A stretch of DNA of 64,000 nt from Centropus unirufus (lineage: Eukaryota; Chordata; Aves; Cuculiformes; Centropidae): assembly GCA_013397695.1 (NCBI GenBank), contig VYZI01000125.1:1344491-1408490 (forward strand), in the 5' to 3' direction. Of the stretch, positions 1 through 10,919 are shown in pieces (the first letter of the stretch is position 1; each line of letters begins with the position of its first letter). Both the position numbers and the translations under genes were made by a program. The notes under the pieces are model-generated. The model did not search any database, had not been told where the DNA came from, and was given only the letters and a program-made list of their open reading frames with translations.

Positions 1-140
1 CAGGCACCGCGGCGGGCAGCCCGCGCGGGGGTCCTCGCTGGGGGCCGGGGAGTCGGGCCCCGCGCGGGACGGGGTCCTCGCTGTGGGCCGGGGAATCGGG
101 CACCGCGGCGGGCAGCCCGCGCGGGGTCCTCGTTGGGGCG
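1..140. repeat. GC-rich tandem repeat inside the CpG island
   Basis: A block containing gcaccgcggcgggcagcccg occurs near position 4 and again near 100. In between, a smaller unit beginning ggggtcctcgctg appears twice, near 29 and near 70. The result is an imperfect minisatellite with a period of about 96 bases and a sub-period of about 40 to 45. The array probably continues upstream of the window. Confidence 0.7.
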
Positions 141-149
141 GGGCCCTGG

Positions 150-195
150 TGGGGCGGAAGCGGCGCTGCTGATGGCGGCGGGGAGGAGGCGCGAT
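150..195 (+). other. Candidate first exon of the TRNAU1AP-like gene, mostly untranslated
   Basis: A GC-rich stretch ends at 195 with a good donor (gtgagt at 196). It contains an ATG at 172 that opens eight codons before the donor. Joined to the acceptor at 3094, this frame meets a stop (TGA 3136-3138) before the main ATG at 3163, so it would be an upstream ORF rather than the protein start. The exon's 5' limit is not visible, and the exon itself is inferred from composition and the donor only. Confidence 0.4.
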
Positions 196-805
196 GTGAG
201 TGTCGGGATCCGGGCCTGGGTGCGGGGCGGGGAAGGGAAGGGGTGGAGGGAATCGCCGCGAGCTGAGGTAGGGGCTGGCAGCGCGGGAGGGAGGGCCGCG
301 GATCCATCGGGATTGCTTTCCGGCCCCTCCGGTGCCGCCGCCCTGCGGGCCCGTGCGGCGGGGAGGCCGCGGCGCGCCTGGGCCCCGCGTTCCCTGGGAG
401 CGCCGCGCTCGGCCCCCCGGGCCCTTCGGGCTCCCCCGGGCTGGGGTGGGTTTTTTTAATCGCCCCGCAGCGCAGTAAAAGGGGAAGCGCGGCCGGGCGG
501 GGCGCTCCTTCGCCCTTCCCGCCGTGCCGGGGGGCCGATAACGATGCGTCACGGCGCGGCCCGCGGCCTCGGGCACTGGGGGGAGAGCGGGGCTGGTGCG
601 GTAGGGGGAGGCTCGTCCTCCCGGTGTGGGGGAGCAGTGGTGACGTAGGCGGCTTTATTCGTAAGGAACTTTATCCACTTTTGTAGCAGTGCATAGATAC
701 TGAAAAAAAAAATGGTGGGATAAAAGGGTTGGTAAAATGCGTGTGATAGATGCATGGTAATCCGACTGAGGAGGTGTTGGAAGTGTGGAGGCTGAAGCTG
801 CCTAA

Positions 806-838
806 ATCATAGAATAACAGACTGGCTTGGGTTGGAAG
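806..838 (-). repeat. Short CR1 3' tail, antisense
   Basis: The sequence catagaataacagactggc followed by ttgggttggaaggga is the reverse complement of a CR1 3' terminus. It directly abuts the shared extension of the inverted duplication. Confidence 0.5.
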
Positions 839-1275
839 GGAGGTACACCATATGAAATGCGGCTGGATGTTCCAAAGAAAACCTCTATGTGGACGTGTCT
901 ACTCGGATTATGCACAGGCAGAATCCCCATGTTTGCAGAGTTCAACTTCTGTACACCTCCATTACACAAAAGTTAAATCTAGGCTTTTGTCAAGAATATA
1001 AATTGAAAGGAGCTCAGTTTCCAGTGGAATTATAGAATGGTTTGGGTTGGAAGGCAGCTTAAAAAAAAAAATCAAGTTCCAACCCTCCTGCCATGGGTAG
1101 GGACACTTCCCACCTCACCGAGCTGCTCAAGGCCCCGTCCAACCTGGCCTTGAACACCTCCAGGGAAGGGGCATCCACAACTTCCCTGGGGAACCCGTGC
1201 CAGTGCCTCTGCACCCTCAGTGTGAAGAATTTCTTGCTCATGTCTAATATAAATATCCCCCCCTTCCAGCTTAAA
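839..1275 (-). repeat. Inverted duplication, copy A (CR1 tail plus 190 bp shared extension)
   Basis: From about 1032 to 1275 this is an antisense CR1 3' end (ggtttgggttggaagg, then the usual CR1 tail read backwards). The adjoining 839-1031 is not CR1-like. The whole unit is a near reverse complement of 7296-7730, including a perfect match of about 33 bases around 909-942. It lies in intron 1 of the TRNAU1AP-like gene. Confidence 0.85.
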
Positions 1276-2794
1276 GCCGTTAAGTAAACCAGCTGTGGCT
1301 GTAGCTACAGTTAAGGCAAATGCTAATATGAAGTTAATAATTGCTATTTCAACTGCTTTCTAAATGTTGTTTTCTAGTGAAAAGTTCAAGCGGCAGCAGT
1401 CAAGATCAGAAGGGGAAAGACTACAAAAAAGGCAGTTTTTCTAAAAAGTGCGTGATAACTGTGATCGGGCAACGATTGCGTCACTTGCCTTCTGACTGGC
1501 TTTTGCAATCAAACTGCTTTATATTGCGTGCCATCTCCTGATAGATCTGCACGAACAAAGCGGTAAGTTTAGAAAGGGTTTTGCAGCTGTGGAGTTAGGA
1601 ATTCCTATTTCAGTGCTTGGAACACAGAAGAGTTTCTGGTTCCTTTTATTAAAAGTAATGCTTGAATTAAATGCACGCAGTGACATTCTTTTATTTTAAT
1701 CATAATGACAGGAAAAAAAATTGCTGCTGATAACCTAACTGTGCTCATTAGGAGATCCTTAATAAGAGAAGGCACATACTAACCTTACTGATGTATGCCT
1801 GTACTTAACAGTTTGTTTGTATCTGACTGCTTTTGTGACTCCGGAATTGGTGTGGGGATGAAGCACATAGTTATCCTTAATAACACCATGCCTGGATGCT
1901 GTAATTGTACTGTGTGGCTCTCCCATGTCAGGGTAGCCTGATCCATTTGTCAGAAGCAGCGCTTGCTTCTCTTGCCCTGTGTAGGAAAAGCCTTCAAGGC
2001 ATTATGAACACCCAGTATTGATTGGGTTATGTAGATTCAACCAGCCAGTCCGTAAAATATCATGCAAGTTCTTGCTTAGAAATGGGAGTTAAAACTTCCA
2101 CAATTTGCATAGGTGGAGCAATGCTGGCTTTTAAAAAGCAGTAGTGTTGAACAAACAACTGTGTAGATGTGAAGCCTTTTATAAGTGAAACTTGGCCAAG
2201 TTTTCTGCACCTATTCCTGTTTGTTGCATGTGTAGGGGGGAAAAAGCTTAAGGGAAAGAAATTGGAATCAACAAGGAGGTCTGTTCCTCTTCAGGAAAGT
2301 GTATGTGTTGGCTTAGGGATGGTGGTAAAAGGTCATTCCTTGTTGATCACACACTGGCAGGGAGGGGAATGTGCATAGAAGAGGCAAAAGACAACACAAA
2401 CCTAAGAAAAGGTGCAGAGTTGAGATTATTTACCTGTGTTGTGCCCTCCTTCCTCTTTTATCTTTTTTCTTAGCACACAGGAATGCCACTGCTTGCTTTC
2501 AGCTGTGTAACTTGTGGTACAAGTAAATCGGCTTTTAATTCAGCCAGAAGGTGGAAAAAGGGAGAGTTTCTATAAAACGTATTAAAGCTTCCATTTTGTT
2601 GCCTTGTTTTTAAGTATGGTAGAACATGGATCTTGTGAATGACTGTATTATCCGCAGGTATTTCGGATGTAAGGGTAAGGCATGGGTTACTTAAAAGCTC
2701 TCTGTAATTTTCCAGTGCTTTGGAAAGTTGGAAAACTTTGTGAGCTTTAAGAAAGTTAAGTTTAAGAAAGGTGACTTCTAATCATAACCCCATT

Positions 2795-2990
2795 ATTGTA
2801 GAATCCTAAAATCACCAGGTTGAAAAAGACCTCCAAGATAAGTCCAACCATAGCTGTCCACCACTGAACCATATTCTGAAGTACCTCATCTACCTGTCTC
2901 TTAAATATCTCCAGAGATGGTGACTCAGCCACCTCCCTGGGCAGCCTTATATCCATTGCTTTAGCAGAACTTTGAAATCCGATTTCTGAA
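2795..2990 (-). repeat. CR1 LINE 3' fragment, antisense
   Basis: Phrases such as aaaatcaccaggttgaaaaa, gacctccaagataagtccaa and cacctccctgggcagcctta are the reverse complement of a CR1 3' end. It is a decayed, 5'-truncated copy in intron 1 of the TRNAU1AP-like gene. Confidence 0.8.
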
Positions 2991-3093
2991 TTAATAATGT
3001 TAAATATAGAAGGTGAGGTGAACTTCTTGGAAAGTAATTAATCTTGGGGTTAAGATGCTTCATGTTCTTGTTCCTCCTTCACGTCTTTTTCAG

Positions 3094-3174
3094 CCAAAGG
3101 AGTTCAATAAGCCAAACCCGAGCAGCTGTGCTCTTTGAGGAAGGCGGAAGACAGTTTGGACCATGGCAAGCCAG
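3094..3174 (+). CDS. TRNAU1APL: TRNAU1AP-like exon 2: 5' leader and first four codons
   Basis: The acceptor tttttcag ends at 3093. The ATG at 3163 gives four codons (MASQ) before the donor gtaaga at 3175, which ends in phase 0. Only 3163-3174 is coding in this model. Confidence 0.7.
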
Positions 3175-6100
3175 GTAAGATCATTTGGCCAGAAATCCAG
3201 GCTTGCGGTGCCTAAATGGATTCCGGAACCATACTCAAAATTCCTAGTGAATGTAGAGCTGAAATAGCTAGCTCACTGGGCACTGGGTCTTCTTTTAGTC
3301 CTCCGGTTTCTTCCGGAAACATGGTAACTGCTGGCTGTCCTCTGGACACTGCACTGTATCAGCTGAAGCAGGTTGGGGGCATCATGTTAAGCTCTGCAGT
3401 GTGGATTGTTTGAGCATGAGTTCTTCTGAAGGAACTTGCATGTAACACCCTCTATGTAAGATGCATGTAGAGGTGTTCTAGAGGAAGAACATTAAAGCCT
3501 GCGTAAGTAACACATACTGCAAAACACCATTCTTGTTTTTGGAAATCCTTCTTCAGACTCCGGAGCGAGGGACACGACCTGTGTTCACGTGGCTGTTTCC
3601 CTCTTGTTTTGTGCAGTTGCCCCACTTCCCTTTTAAACTGTGGCTTTGGGGTTTTGCTTTTTCTCTCTTCTTGGTTTTTTTTTTCCCTCAAGAGGCACGT
3701 TTTATGCCTCTTCCTGGCCTTGTGTCTGGGTTTGAGTTTCCCTCAGCCAAGCTAGTGCCTGTTCCCGGTCTGCTTTCTCCTTACGTTCCATGAGTCGGCC
3801 TCCTGACATTATTTCCTGGCCTGGTCGAGTGACTCACAGCTGGGTAGTGAGGAGAGGAATCTCACATAAGAGAAGAAGAATTCCTAGGTGAGGGGAGATA
3901 GGGACAGCTGAGATCCCCTCTGGGCAAGAGTTGCCTGTTCATCACTCGGACTGCGCTGCTGCTGGGATTTTTTTTTTTAAGTCCTGGAGCTCAAGTGGAA
4001 CACGGTCCAGTCCTGAAGGTAATTAACATCTAGGATTGGCCAACGTCAAAGGGCTGTCTGCTTTTTTTCCCTAATTCCAAGAGGAAGCTGTCAATCCTTT
4101 AGCCAGCTTGACAAGTCAGGGGAATATGGCTGTTCATACAATCCTTTGGCTCTGTTATTTTTGCCAGGCGTTTTCCCCAGAGGCTGCTTTCCCTCATGGG
4201 AGGCGGAGGGAGAAATGGGACCCCAGGCTTCTTTCAAGGGCAAGGTGAATATGGGGAAATCACCTGTGGTGATGGGGAGTGGGAGGGAGGAATGTAAATG
4301 AGGCTAAATACTATAAAGGTGATTTTTTTTTATTCCCAACAGGACTTGATGGCCAAAAAGAGAGAATGTCTCCAGGCCTACAGCTGGTGGAGGACACCAC
4401 AGAAGAAACGGAAGAAAAAGAACAAAATAAAACCAGGAAGAATAGAGTTTGTCCCTAGTAGTACTAATTCAGTCAGGTAAAGACCTTTTTTAGATGAGCA
4501 GCTCTGACCCGTTACCTGTTTAAATAGATTGTGACAAGTCAATGGCATCATTTAATTGTAAAGTGCTGAAATGGCACATCTGGTGCCTCTACTCTAAGTG
4601 TTGCTCCTGGAAATGTGTTCCAAATAAAGGAATGAAGGCTTTCATAGTGTCTTTCACACAATCACTGAAAAGCAGTCGCAAAATAGTCATAGCTGTCTCG
4701 AATTGTTGCTGTAACTTGAGTTAATAGACAAGTATTTAAAAAAACTTTTCAAAGTTTTCTTATAAAGTGAGTCTTCAAAACATGGTTGTGGGTTTTTTTC
4801 TTTTGCAAAAGCAGTGTAACGGGCCCAGAGAGACTGGAACTTAATGCTGGAATAATGGCTTTGTAGTGTTGCCTGTTCCTCAGTAGAGTTTTGCTGTTAA
4901 ACCTCTGTTCGGATTCAGTTTCCTTGTTTGTCCAGTTATAACTCCTTACATTTTAGGTACTTTAATACTGTACTCTGCTACCTTGGTCTCAAACCTGACA
5001 GTTGTTGTCTTCTCTCTTTAAAGACCGGATTATTCGATATTTGTTGGGGAGCTCACTCCGGAAGTGGATGATTTTCAGCTGTTTGATTATTTCCTTAAGA
5101 GGTACCCTTCGTGCATTGATTGCAAGATAGCGACGGACCTGCTGGGATATTCCAGGTAACACCAGCAAAGACCTACAACGCCATCAGTACCTTTGCTTCT
5201 ATAAGTGATGAGAGTTTGCCTTGGAACTGTGCCTGCATTTCTTCGGAGGCAGGAAGAGAGCTTGGTCTCTTTTAAATGGCACAGGTCTTTGTGCTTCTGA
5301 GACTTTCTTGTTTAAGGAGTTAATGTTACAAGCTTCAGTTTAGCCACGTGCGAATCTGTGTTGCTGCGCTTACACAGAGGTGGTGTCTTAGTCACCTGCA
5401 GCACTGAAGGCAAAGTAATTCCCTTTTTACATCTGTGAAGTGCAAGGCCTGGCAAACCTTAAGGGGTCAGGAGATTGTTAATATTAGCAAGTAAGGCTTA
5501 GAAGTTAACCTGGCCAGATGGGGTGAACAGGTTCACTGTCCAGGCAGCGCTGGCTGTAATAGACTAATTCAAGAAACTTAAGAGAAAGCAAGTAGAAAAG
5601 GCTTGTTAATGCTGCACAGTGGTAGGAGTGGATGAATACTAATAAACCAACTGCTGAAAATGCAGAAATATGAAATTGGATTGCTTACAGATAGCAATTA
5701 GAATTTATTGCTTCACTGGCTCACAGCAAGCTGCATCCTTATGCTATCAAAGAAAAGTCTTTTGCTTCTGGCCTGAGTTTCTAATTCAGTAAAATCATCT
5801 CCTGTGCATCTGCACATGCCAAAGAAGTTGCTTAGGTAATGGTAACTATAGTAGCTACTGATCTTGTTTTTGTAGGAGACGAATTCGTAGCTCTGTAACC
5901 ATTCTCTTCACTAGAATTTGTTTTCTCCCTTTTGAAACTTGCAGAGGGTATGCCTATGTCAGATTTGCTGAGCAAGGGGATCAGATGAGGGCACTGCAAG
6001 ACTGCCAGAACGCGCCAGGTCTGGGGGGAAAACGAATCCGGCTCAGCATAGGAATTTCTAAAAGGTAACAAATTAGTTGTGCGTTGATCCAATAATTCTG

Positions 6101-9100
6101 AATAATCAGCTTCTCCTAGCTCTGCCTCTGTGAAAGTTGTGGCCCTTGCTCTAGTCATAGAATCACCAGGATGGAATTGGTGATTGGAAGTTAATGGCTG
6201 TACACATCTTGCAGTCTGCAAAACTAAGAGCGCAGAAGTGTTACGTTTCGTCTACATGGATTCATCAGCCTCTTTCCGGATTACTTGGGGAATCACTCTC
6301 AAGCCTAGCCAAGTTGTCCAACAGGCTTAGCTGCTGTTGGGACCAGCCTTCAATCTTACAGTAGCCAAGATGAATGCATTCTTAAATATTTTCTAGGTTT
6401 GGGCCTAAATGAGGTAGAAGGGACGAGTGGTTTGCTATGCTAGGGAGACATTTCTAGAGCTTTCCCTCTATTTTAGGCAAGGTAGCCTGTCCCCAGTTTT
6501 TACAGTGGGCCTGCAGATGAAAGGATTCGTAAGTGGAAAAATACAGAATATGTGAAGGGGAGAAGCCAAAGGAGGTGTTACGGGAATAGTTTTAGAGTAC
6601 AGCTCTTTGCTTTTCAAGAGATTTGGGCAGCAAGGAATTACAAATTGATGAATTTTGAGGATTTTCTACTCTGTTGGCTCACTTCTCTCAGTTACTTAAG
6701 GTAATTAAGTTCACCAAACAGTTAGGGATTTGATACTAAATTTTATAAACTTGGATCCAGGATACAGACAAAAATTTGCCTTCTCTATAACGATCTCAAT
6801 ATATTCATGAGGTTAGCTTGTATGGCCTGTTAAATAGGAAAAATAAAAGCTTTTGTTTCTCTTTGTCCTGGATAATGCTGCCAATGTTGCCTCTTTGCCT
6901 TAGAATGGAAATGCAGTTCCCTGTGAGAGCAATATCCAGAATTGCTGACTGATTTATTTTGTAAACAAGAAGAGGTCACATAGAAACAGGCTTCCTCCCT
7001 TCTGCTCTCCAGAACATCAACAGTATTTCCAGACCATTCTCCCCTTCAGAGATGTTCGTAGGAGACACGTTGGGAACGGAAGACTTTGAGACATTACCTA
7101 GTTGTTTGTTTATGGCAGTAGGAGAGCTTTTGTTTGTCAGAAGGTTTGTGGAGCTTTACTGTAATGAAGTGCATGCAGGTATTTAGATACTCATCATTAA
7201 TTTATACATGTTCCTGAATGGCTGAGTGCTATGCTCTCTTACCATCAAAATGTGCAGCCCTCAGCAGTTTGTTACTAAGTCGCATCTAATGCCTACAGCT
7301 TGGAGAGGGGAGGATTTAGACTGGATATCAGGAAGAAATTCCTTCACAATGAGGGTGCAGAGGCGCTGGCAAAGGTTGCCTAGGGAAGTTGTGGATTTCC
7401 CTGGAAGTGTTCAGGGCATGGATGGACGGGGCCTTGAGCAGCCTGGTGTGGTGGGAGGTGTCCCTGCCCATGGCAAGGGGGGGTGGGACTTGATGTTTTT
7501 TTTTAAGCTGCCTTCCAACCCAAACCATTCTGTAATTCTGTTGGAAACTGATCTCCCTTCAATTTATGTTCTTGACAAAAAACCTAGATTGAACTTTCCT
7601 GTAATGGAGGTGCACGGAAGGGGAACTCTGCAAACATGGGGATTCTGCCTGTGCATGATCAGAGCAGACCATGTCTACATAGAGGTTTTCTTTGGAACAT
7701 CCATCTGCATTTCATATAGTGTACCTCTGTTTTAGTACAGACGACACTTGTACATCAATTCTTGTTAGTGTGAAGTTCTACCTGACAAAATCTAGTTAGG
7801 AGAGGGAAAACAGTTAAAATGAGCCAGCTCTGGGATTTTGGTCTTAGGAGTTTTGCCTTTTTCCTACTGATTTGGCTCCATGCTGGATGATGGTAGTGCT
7901 GACTTCACCTGGCAACTGTACTTTGGCAGCTGTTAGACAGCTTCATGGGCCAAAAACTGAGCAGGTGGAAGTCAATAGGGCAAACTGGCAGGCAGTGCCA
8001 GATAGATCTGTTTCAGATGAGTAGCTTTGCCCCATTGCTTCTGGAAATAAGATGTTTAGTATTAAGGAAACAAAAGATAGAGGGGCTAATTAAGACTGAA
8101 AGCACCTTTTAAAGCATTTATGCTTGATAAGCATCTCTGGTCTTAATAAATCTTTGTGCTCTGCTAAGATTAAGTTTATCAGTAGCTTGTACAGATGCTG
8201 TAATAGTCAAAATGAGTACAGCTAAATTTCATGGTTTGAGCTAATTATTAAAATAATTACTTTTGCTCTTTGCAAAGGTGAGTTTTTGCTTCTATATAAA
8301 CATGGGATCTTGTGCTGTGACTTAGTCTGTTGCTCCAACAATTCTTTAGTAAAGCTTCCTTATAAACTTCTAAAGCGCATAAGCCAGAAAATTGTTTAAC
8401 TTCAGAAGCGTTAAGTTCATTGTTCTCACACTCTCTTGCTGTGCTTAAACTTGTGTTTTAGACTGAAAGCAGAATTCCAGCGGTACCAGTCATACAACTA
8501 TAATGACTATTACCAAGATTATCAGAACTACTACTCGCAGTGGAACTACGATCCTTATGCCGACTACAACTACAGCTCCTATGCTCCCTATGATAGCATG
8601 CAAACTGTTGGAGACTGCTCTTTAGGAGATGCTGTTATGGCTCCAGCTGTTTTTGAGGTAAAGCTACTAGACACTTGCTTTAAAGAAAAAGAAGTTACAA
8701 ATAACACATTACAGGAATCGTGTAAATTGGAGCAAAAGAAGTCTTAGAACAGAAATCATTTTTTCAGTGTGGAGGATAGAGTAGCAGGCTTTAGATGTAT
8801 CTTGGTCCTTAAGTGGTGCCTCTATAGAATCAGATTCATGCGTCATTGTTTGTGTAAGCAAATAACAGCTCTGGCAGCTTAATTGTGCAGGTTTCCTCTC
8901 TTGCTCTGCTCCACTTTGATTAAAGCAAATTAAAGAACTAGTATAAGATGGTCTTATCTTGGATCAGCCAGTTTATCAATTACGACTTTCAGAAGTCCCT
9001 TCCAACCTTAGCTCTACTAAACCAACCAAAGAACAAACCAACTCCACCCTGACTTCAACAATACTAACCTGCGCACAGAAAAACCCCAAAACCTAACAAA

Positions 9101-10218
9101 AAAAACCCATTCCCAACCACAGCCCATTCCCCAACTATTCTTGTAGCTGTGGGAGGAAGCAATGGTTTGGGACTAAAGAATTATTTTGGATTTGTGTTGC
9201 TTTCCATAATGGATTATGATTAAACTTAGACTTCCTTCTTTCATGCTCTCTTTAAGGACACTGCAGCTATGACTGAAATCAATGATGACCTCATAACTGA
9301 AGGTAATGGTGATTCTGTCACTGCAACTTGAATTTAGCAGTACCTGTGCCCTTTAGCAGTACGAGCTAATGACCATTGGATGGACAATGTCTGGGGAATT
9401 CATCTGACATAGTGGGATCTTCTGTGGGTTATAGCTGAGATGAGGTAGGACTCGGAGCAGCTAGTGTACCCCACATCAAGCAGAATGGGGTGTTGTGAAC
9501 AGTGCCTCACAGTAGGCTTTGTGTAGCTTGGCCTTTATTCTCTTTCCAAAATGGTCTCATACAGACTTTTTTTTTGTGCCTTTCATATTGATTGTGCAAG
9601 GCAAAATCAATGTTACGTTAAACTCATTAATTAGGCAAAAGCTTTGTTTTCCAAACCTTGAGGTCAAACTTCACATTGCTTGTCCTGAAAGGTGGATTCA
9701 ACTTGCACTTAAAGATTTGGTACAAACCTTACAGGCCAAACAAGGTTTGCAGACAATTCCTTGCACGGGGAGATCCTGTTAGTGTTCAGAAGCTTTATCC
9801 TGTGTAACACATGCAGTAGAAATTAGGTGGATTTTGGGAGGGTTTGTGGGTAATTATCCTTAAATCTACTCTTGATATTGAAATACATATATAGTCCTAG
9901 CACTCTTAATACACAAATTCCCAAAGAAGCTGGACTTGTCAGGTTCGTTAAAATTCTAGATGAATAAACATTGTATTAAAGCTATTAAATTAGCTAAAAC
10001 CCGTATTAGGTAATTATTACACATTTTGTGTCCATGCCTCTCAAGATCTGATGCTTGAACTTACTGGGCTTTTGTTTTCAGATCCTCAGCTATACTTCGA
10101 TGTTGATGAGATGAACAGACAATTTATGGAGACAAGTGAAGAACTCTACGATTCCCTCATGAATTGTCACTGGCAACCTCTGGATACGGTCACTTCTGAC
10201 ATCCCCCCTGCTATTTAA
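3163..10218 (+). CDS. TRNAU1APL: TRNAU1AP-like protein (SECp43 paralogue, single RRM), spliced
   Basis: Seven coding exons (3163-3174, 4343-4476, 5024-5155, 5945-6064, 8462-8657, 9257-9302, 10082-10218) join in frame to 777 nt, or 258 residues plus TAA. All junctions are GT-AG. Residues 25-34 form a Lys/Arg-rich tract that looks like a nuclear localisation signal. Residues about 53-131 are an RRM with RNP2 IFVGEL and RNP1 RGYAYVRF; RNP1 is assembled across an exon junction. Residues 141-176 hold 14 tyrosines. The C-terminal block EELYDSLMNCHWQPLDTV is nearly the same as in TRNAU1AP. From knowledge of the family, TRNAU1AP binds selenocysteine tRNA and supports selenoprotein synthesis, and has two RRMs and about 287 residues. 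This copy has lost RRM1, so a changed role is likely. The start at 3163 has a strong Kozak context (A at -3, G at +4). Family assignment is firm; the symbol is from memory. Confidence 0.88.
4343..4476 (+). CDS. TRNAU1APL: TRNAU1AP-like exon 3: basic linker
   Basis: The acceptor cccaacag precedes GAC at 4343 and the donor gtaaag follows at 4477. It encodes residues 5-49, including KKRKKKNKIK, where the canonical family member would have the end of RRM1. The exon ends in phase 2. Confidence 0.75.
5024..5155 (+). CDS. TRNAU1APL: TRNAU1AP-like exon 4: first half of the RRM
   Basis: The acceptor ctttaaag ends at 5023 and the donor gtaaca starts at 5156. It encodes the PDYSIFVGELTPEVDD start of the RRM, including RNP2, and matches the second RRM of TRNAU1AP. 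Confidence 0.9.
5945..6064 (+). CDS. TRNAU1APL: TRNAU1AP-like exon 5: second half of the RRM
   Basis: The acceptor cttgcag ends at 5944 and the donor gtaaca starts at 6065. It encodes GYAYVRF (RNP1) through RIRLSIGISK, the last strand of the fold. Confidence 0.9.
6150..6205 (-). repeat. Possible short CR1 3' tail, antisense
   Basis: The phrase catagaatcaccaggatgga resembles the reverse complement of a CR1 terminus, but the similarity fades after about 30 bases. Confidence 0.4.
7296..7730 (+). repeat. Inverted duplication, copy B (CR1 tail plus 190 bp shared extension)
   Basis: 7296-7538 is a sense CR1 3' end (ttagactggatatcaggaag, then ccttccaacccaaaccattc). It continues into about 190 bases that are not CR1 but match 839-1031 in reverse complement. 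It lies in the intron between the exons at 5945-6064 and 8462-8657. Confidence 0.85.
8462..8657 (+). CDS. TRNAU1APL: TRNAU1AP-like exon 6: Tyr-rich region
   Basis: The acceptor gttttag ends at 8461 and the donor gtaaag starts at 8658. It encodes the YNYNDYYQDYQNYYSQWNYD segment, the counterpart of the Tyr/Gln-rich stretch of TRNAU1AP, and an acidic run-out. Confidence 0.9.
9018..9140. repeat. G-poor A/C-rich low-complexity tract
   Basis: About 120 bases contain very few G residues, with runs such as aaaaaaaaccc and repeated aaccaa. It follows a short stretch, cccttccaacctta near 8998, that resembles a CR1 tail. It may be a decayed simple-sequence tail. Confidence 0.5.
9257..9302 (+). CDS. 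TRNAU1APL: TRNAU1AP-like exon 7: small acidic exon
   Basis: The acceptor tctttaag ends at 9256 and the donor gtaatg starts at 9303. Its 46 nt encode DTAAMTEINDDLITE and keep the frame to the last exon. Confidence 0.8.
10082..10218 (+). CDS. TRNAU1APL: TRNAU1AP-like terminal exon with conserved C-terminus
   Basis: The acceptor gttttcag ends at 10081. The reading frame ends at TAA 10216-10218. This is the most conserved part of the protein outside the RRM, with the HWQPLDTV signature of the TRNAU1AP family. Confidence 0.92.
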
Positions 10219-10480
10219 GTGTCTTATATAGCATGACCGTTATGACCAAGGTGCTAAAATTACATTTCTTCTACATTACCCTAGTTCATAAGTTTTAAAG
10301 CACAAGGATAGGTTGGGTTTTTTTTTTTGCTCTGCTTTTGACAGTTTCTGTAATCTTTTTTTGTTGTTGTTCACCACTCGGAGCATCTTGAAATCGTGTA
10401 AATATTCTAGAAATGTAAAGAGTTCAATGGGGTCTAATGATAGACTTGCCTGTGTAAATAAAACTTCGTTTCTGCAAACC
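10219..10480 (+). terminator. 3' UTR and polyadenylation signal of the TRNAU1AP-like gene
   Basis: An AATAAA hexamer lies at 10457-10462, about 240 bases after the stop, with GT-rich sequence following around 10500-10540. Cleavage would be expected about 15 to 25 bases after the hexamer. Confidence 0.65.
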
Positions 10481-10919
10481 TGCCAGCAAGGGATTTTACT
10501 TGCATATGTGAAGCCTGTTCTCTTCTGGCTTGTGGAATTTAGCTGGAGGCAGGATGAGGATTTCACCTGTCTATGTTTTCCTGTGGGCGTGAAGATACCA
10601 GCAAAGCCTCTCGCTCATGGATTTCCAAGTTACCAAGGCAATCTTCTACAAGCTCTTCAAAGCTTGCTTAGTTTATGTGTGTACTTGAGAGATGCTCCCA
10701 GGGTTTGCTCTGGGAGCACTTAGGTCCACTCCTGCTGCTGCAATCTGGGCTACTGTTGATCTGCTTGGTTGGTTAATTTGCTTTATCAATACAGTGTGTT
10801 AAAGACACCGAAGGGTGGACTCTGAGCTGCCGTAGCTATAAACATTCCAAAGATTAAGGATGATTCCTACTGACAACTTGTTTTTCCTGCCCCTCTCATT
10901 GTTGCCTTCTCAACAGGCA

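Larger units (their letters stand above)
1..640. promoter_or_regulatory. CpG island, putative promoter of the TRNAU1AP-like gene
   Basis: The first 600 or so bases are strongly GC-rich with many CpG dinucleotides, then composition falls quickly to the AT-richer level of the rest of the window. This is the usual look of a vertebrate CpG-island promoter. A candidate first-exon donor (GAT then gtgagt) lies at 195/196. No TATA box is evident. The island may extend upstream of the window and could also serve a divergent gene that is not visible here. Confidence 0.7.

Noticed and set aside
832..1290. Endogenous retrovirus or LTR as the source of the shared 190-bp extension
   Set aside because: No TG...CA ends, primer-binding site, polypurine tract or retroviral protein frame was seen; the CR1 tail accounts for the rest of the unit.
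7226..7735. A 169-codon frame on the + strand
   Set aside because: It runs through a CR1 tail and the inverted duplication; no protein family, and the matching copy at 839-1275 has no equivalent frame.
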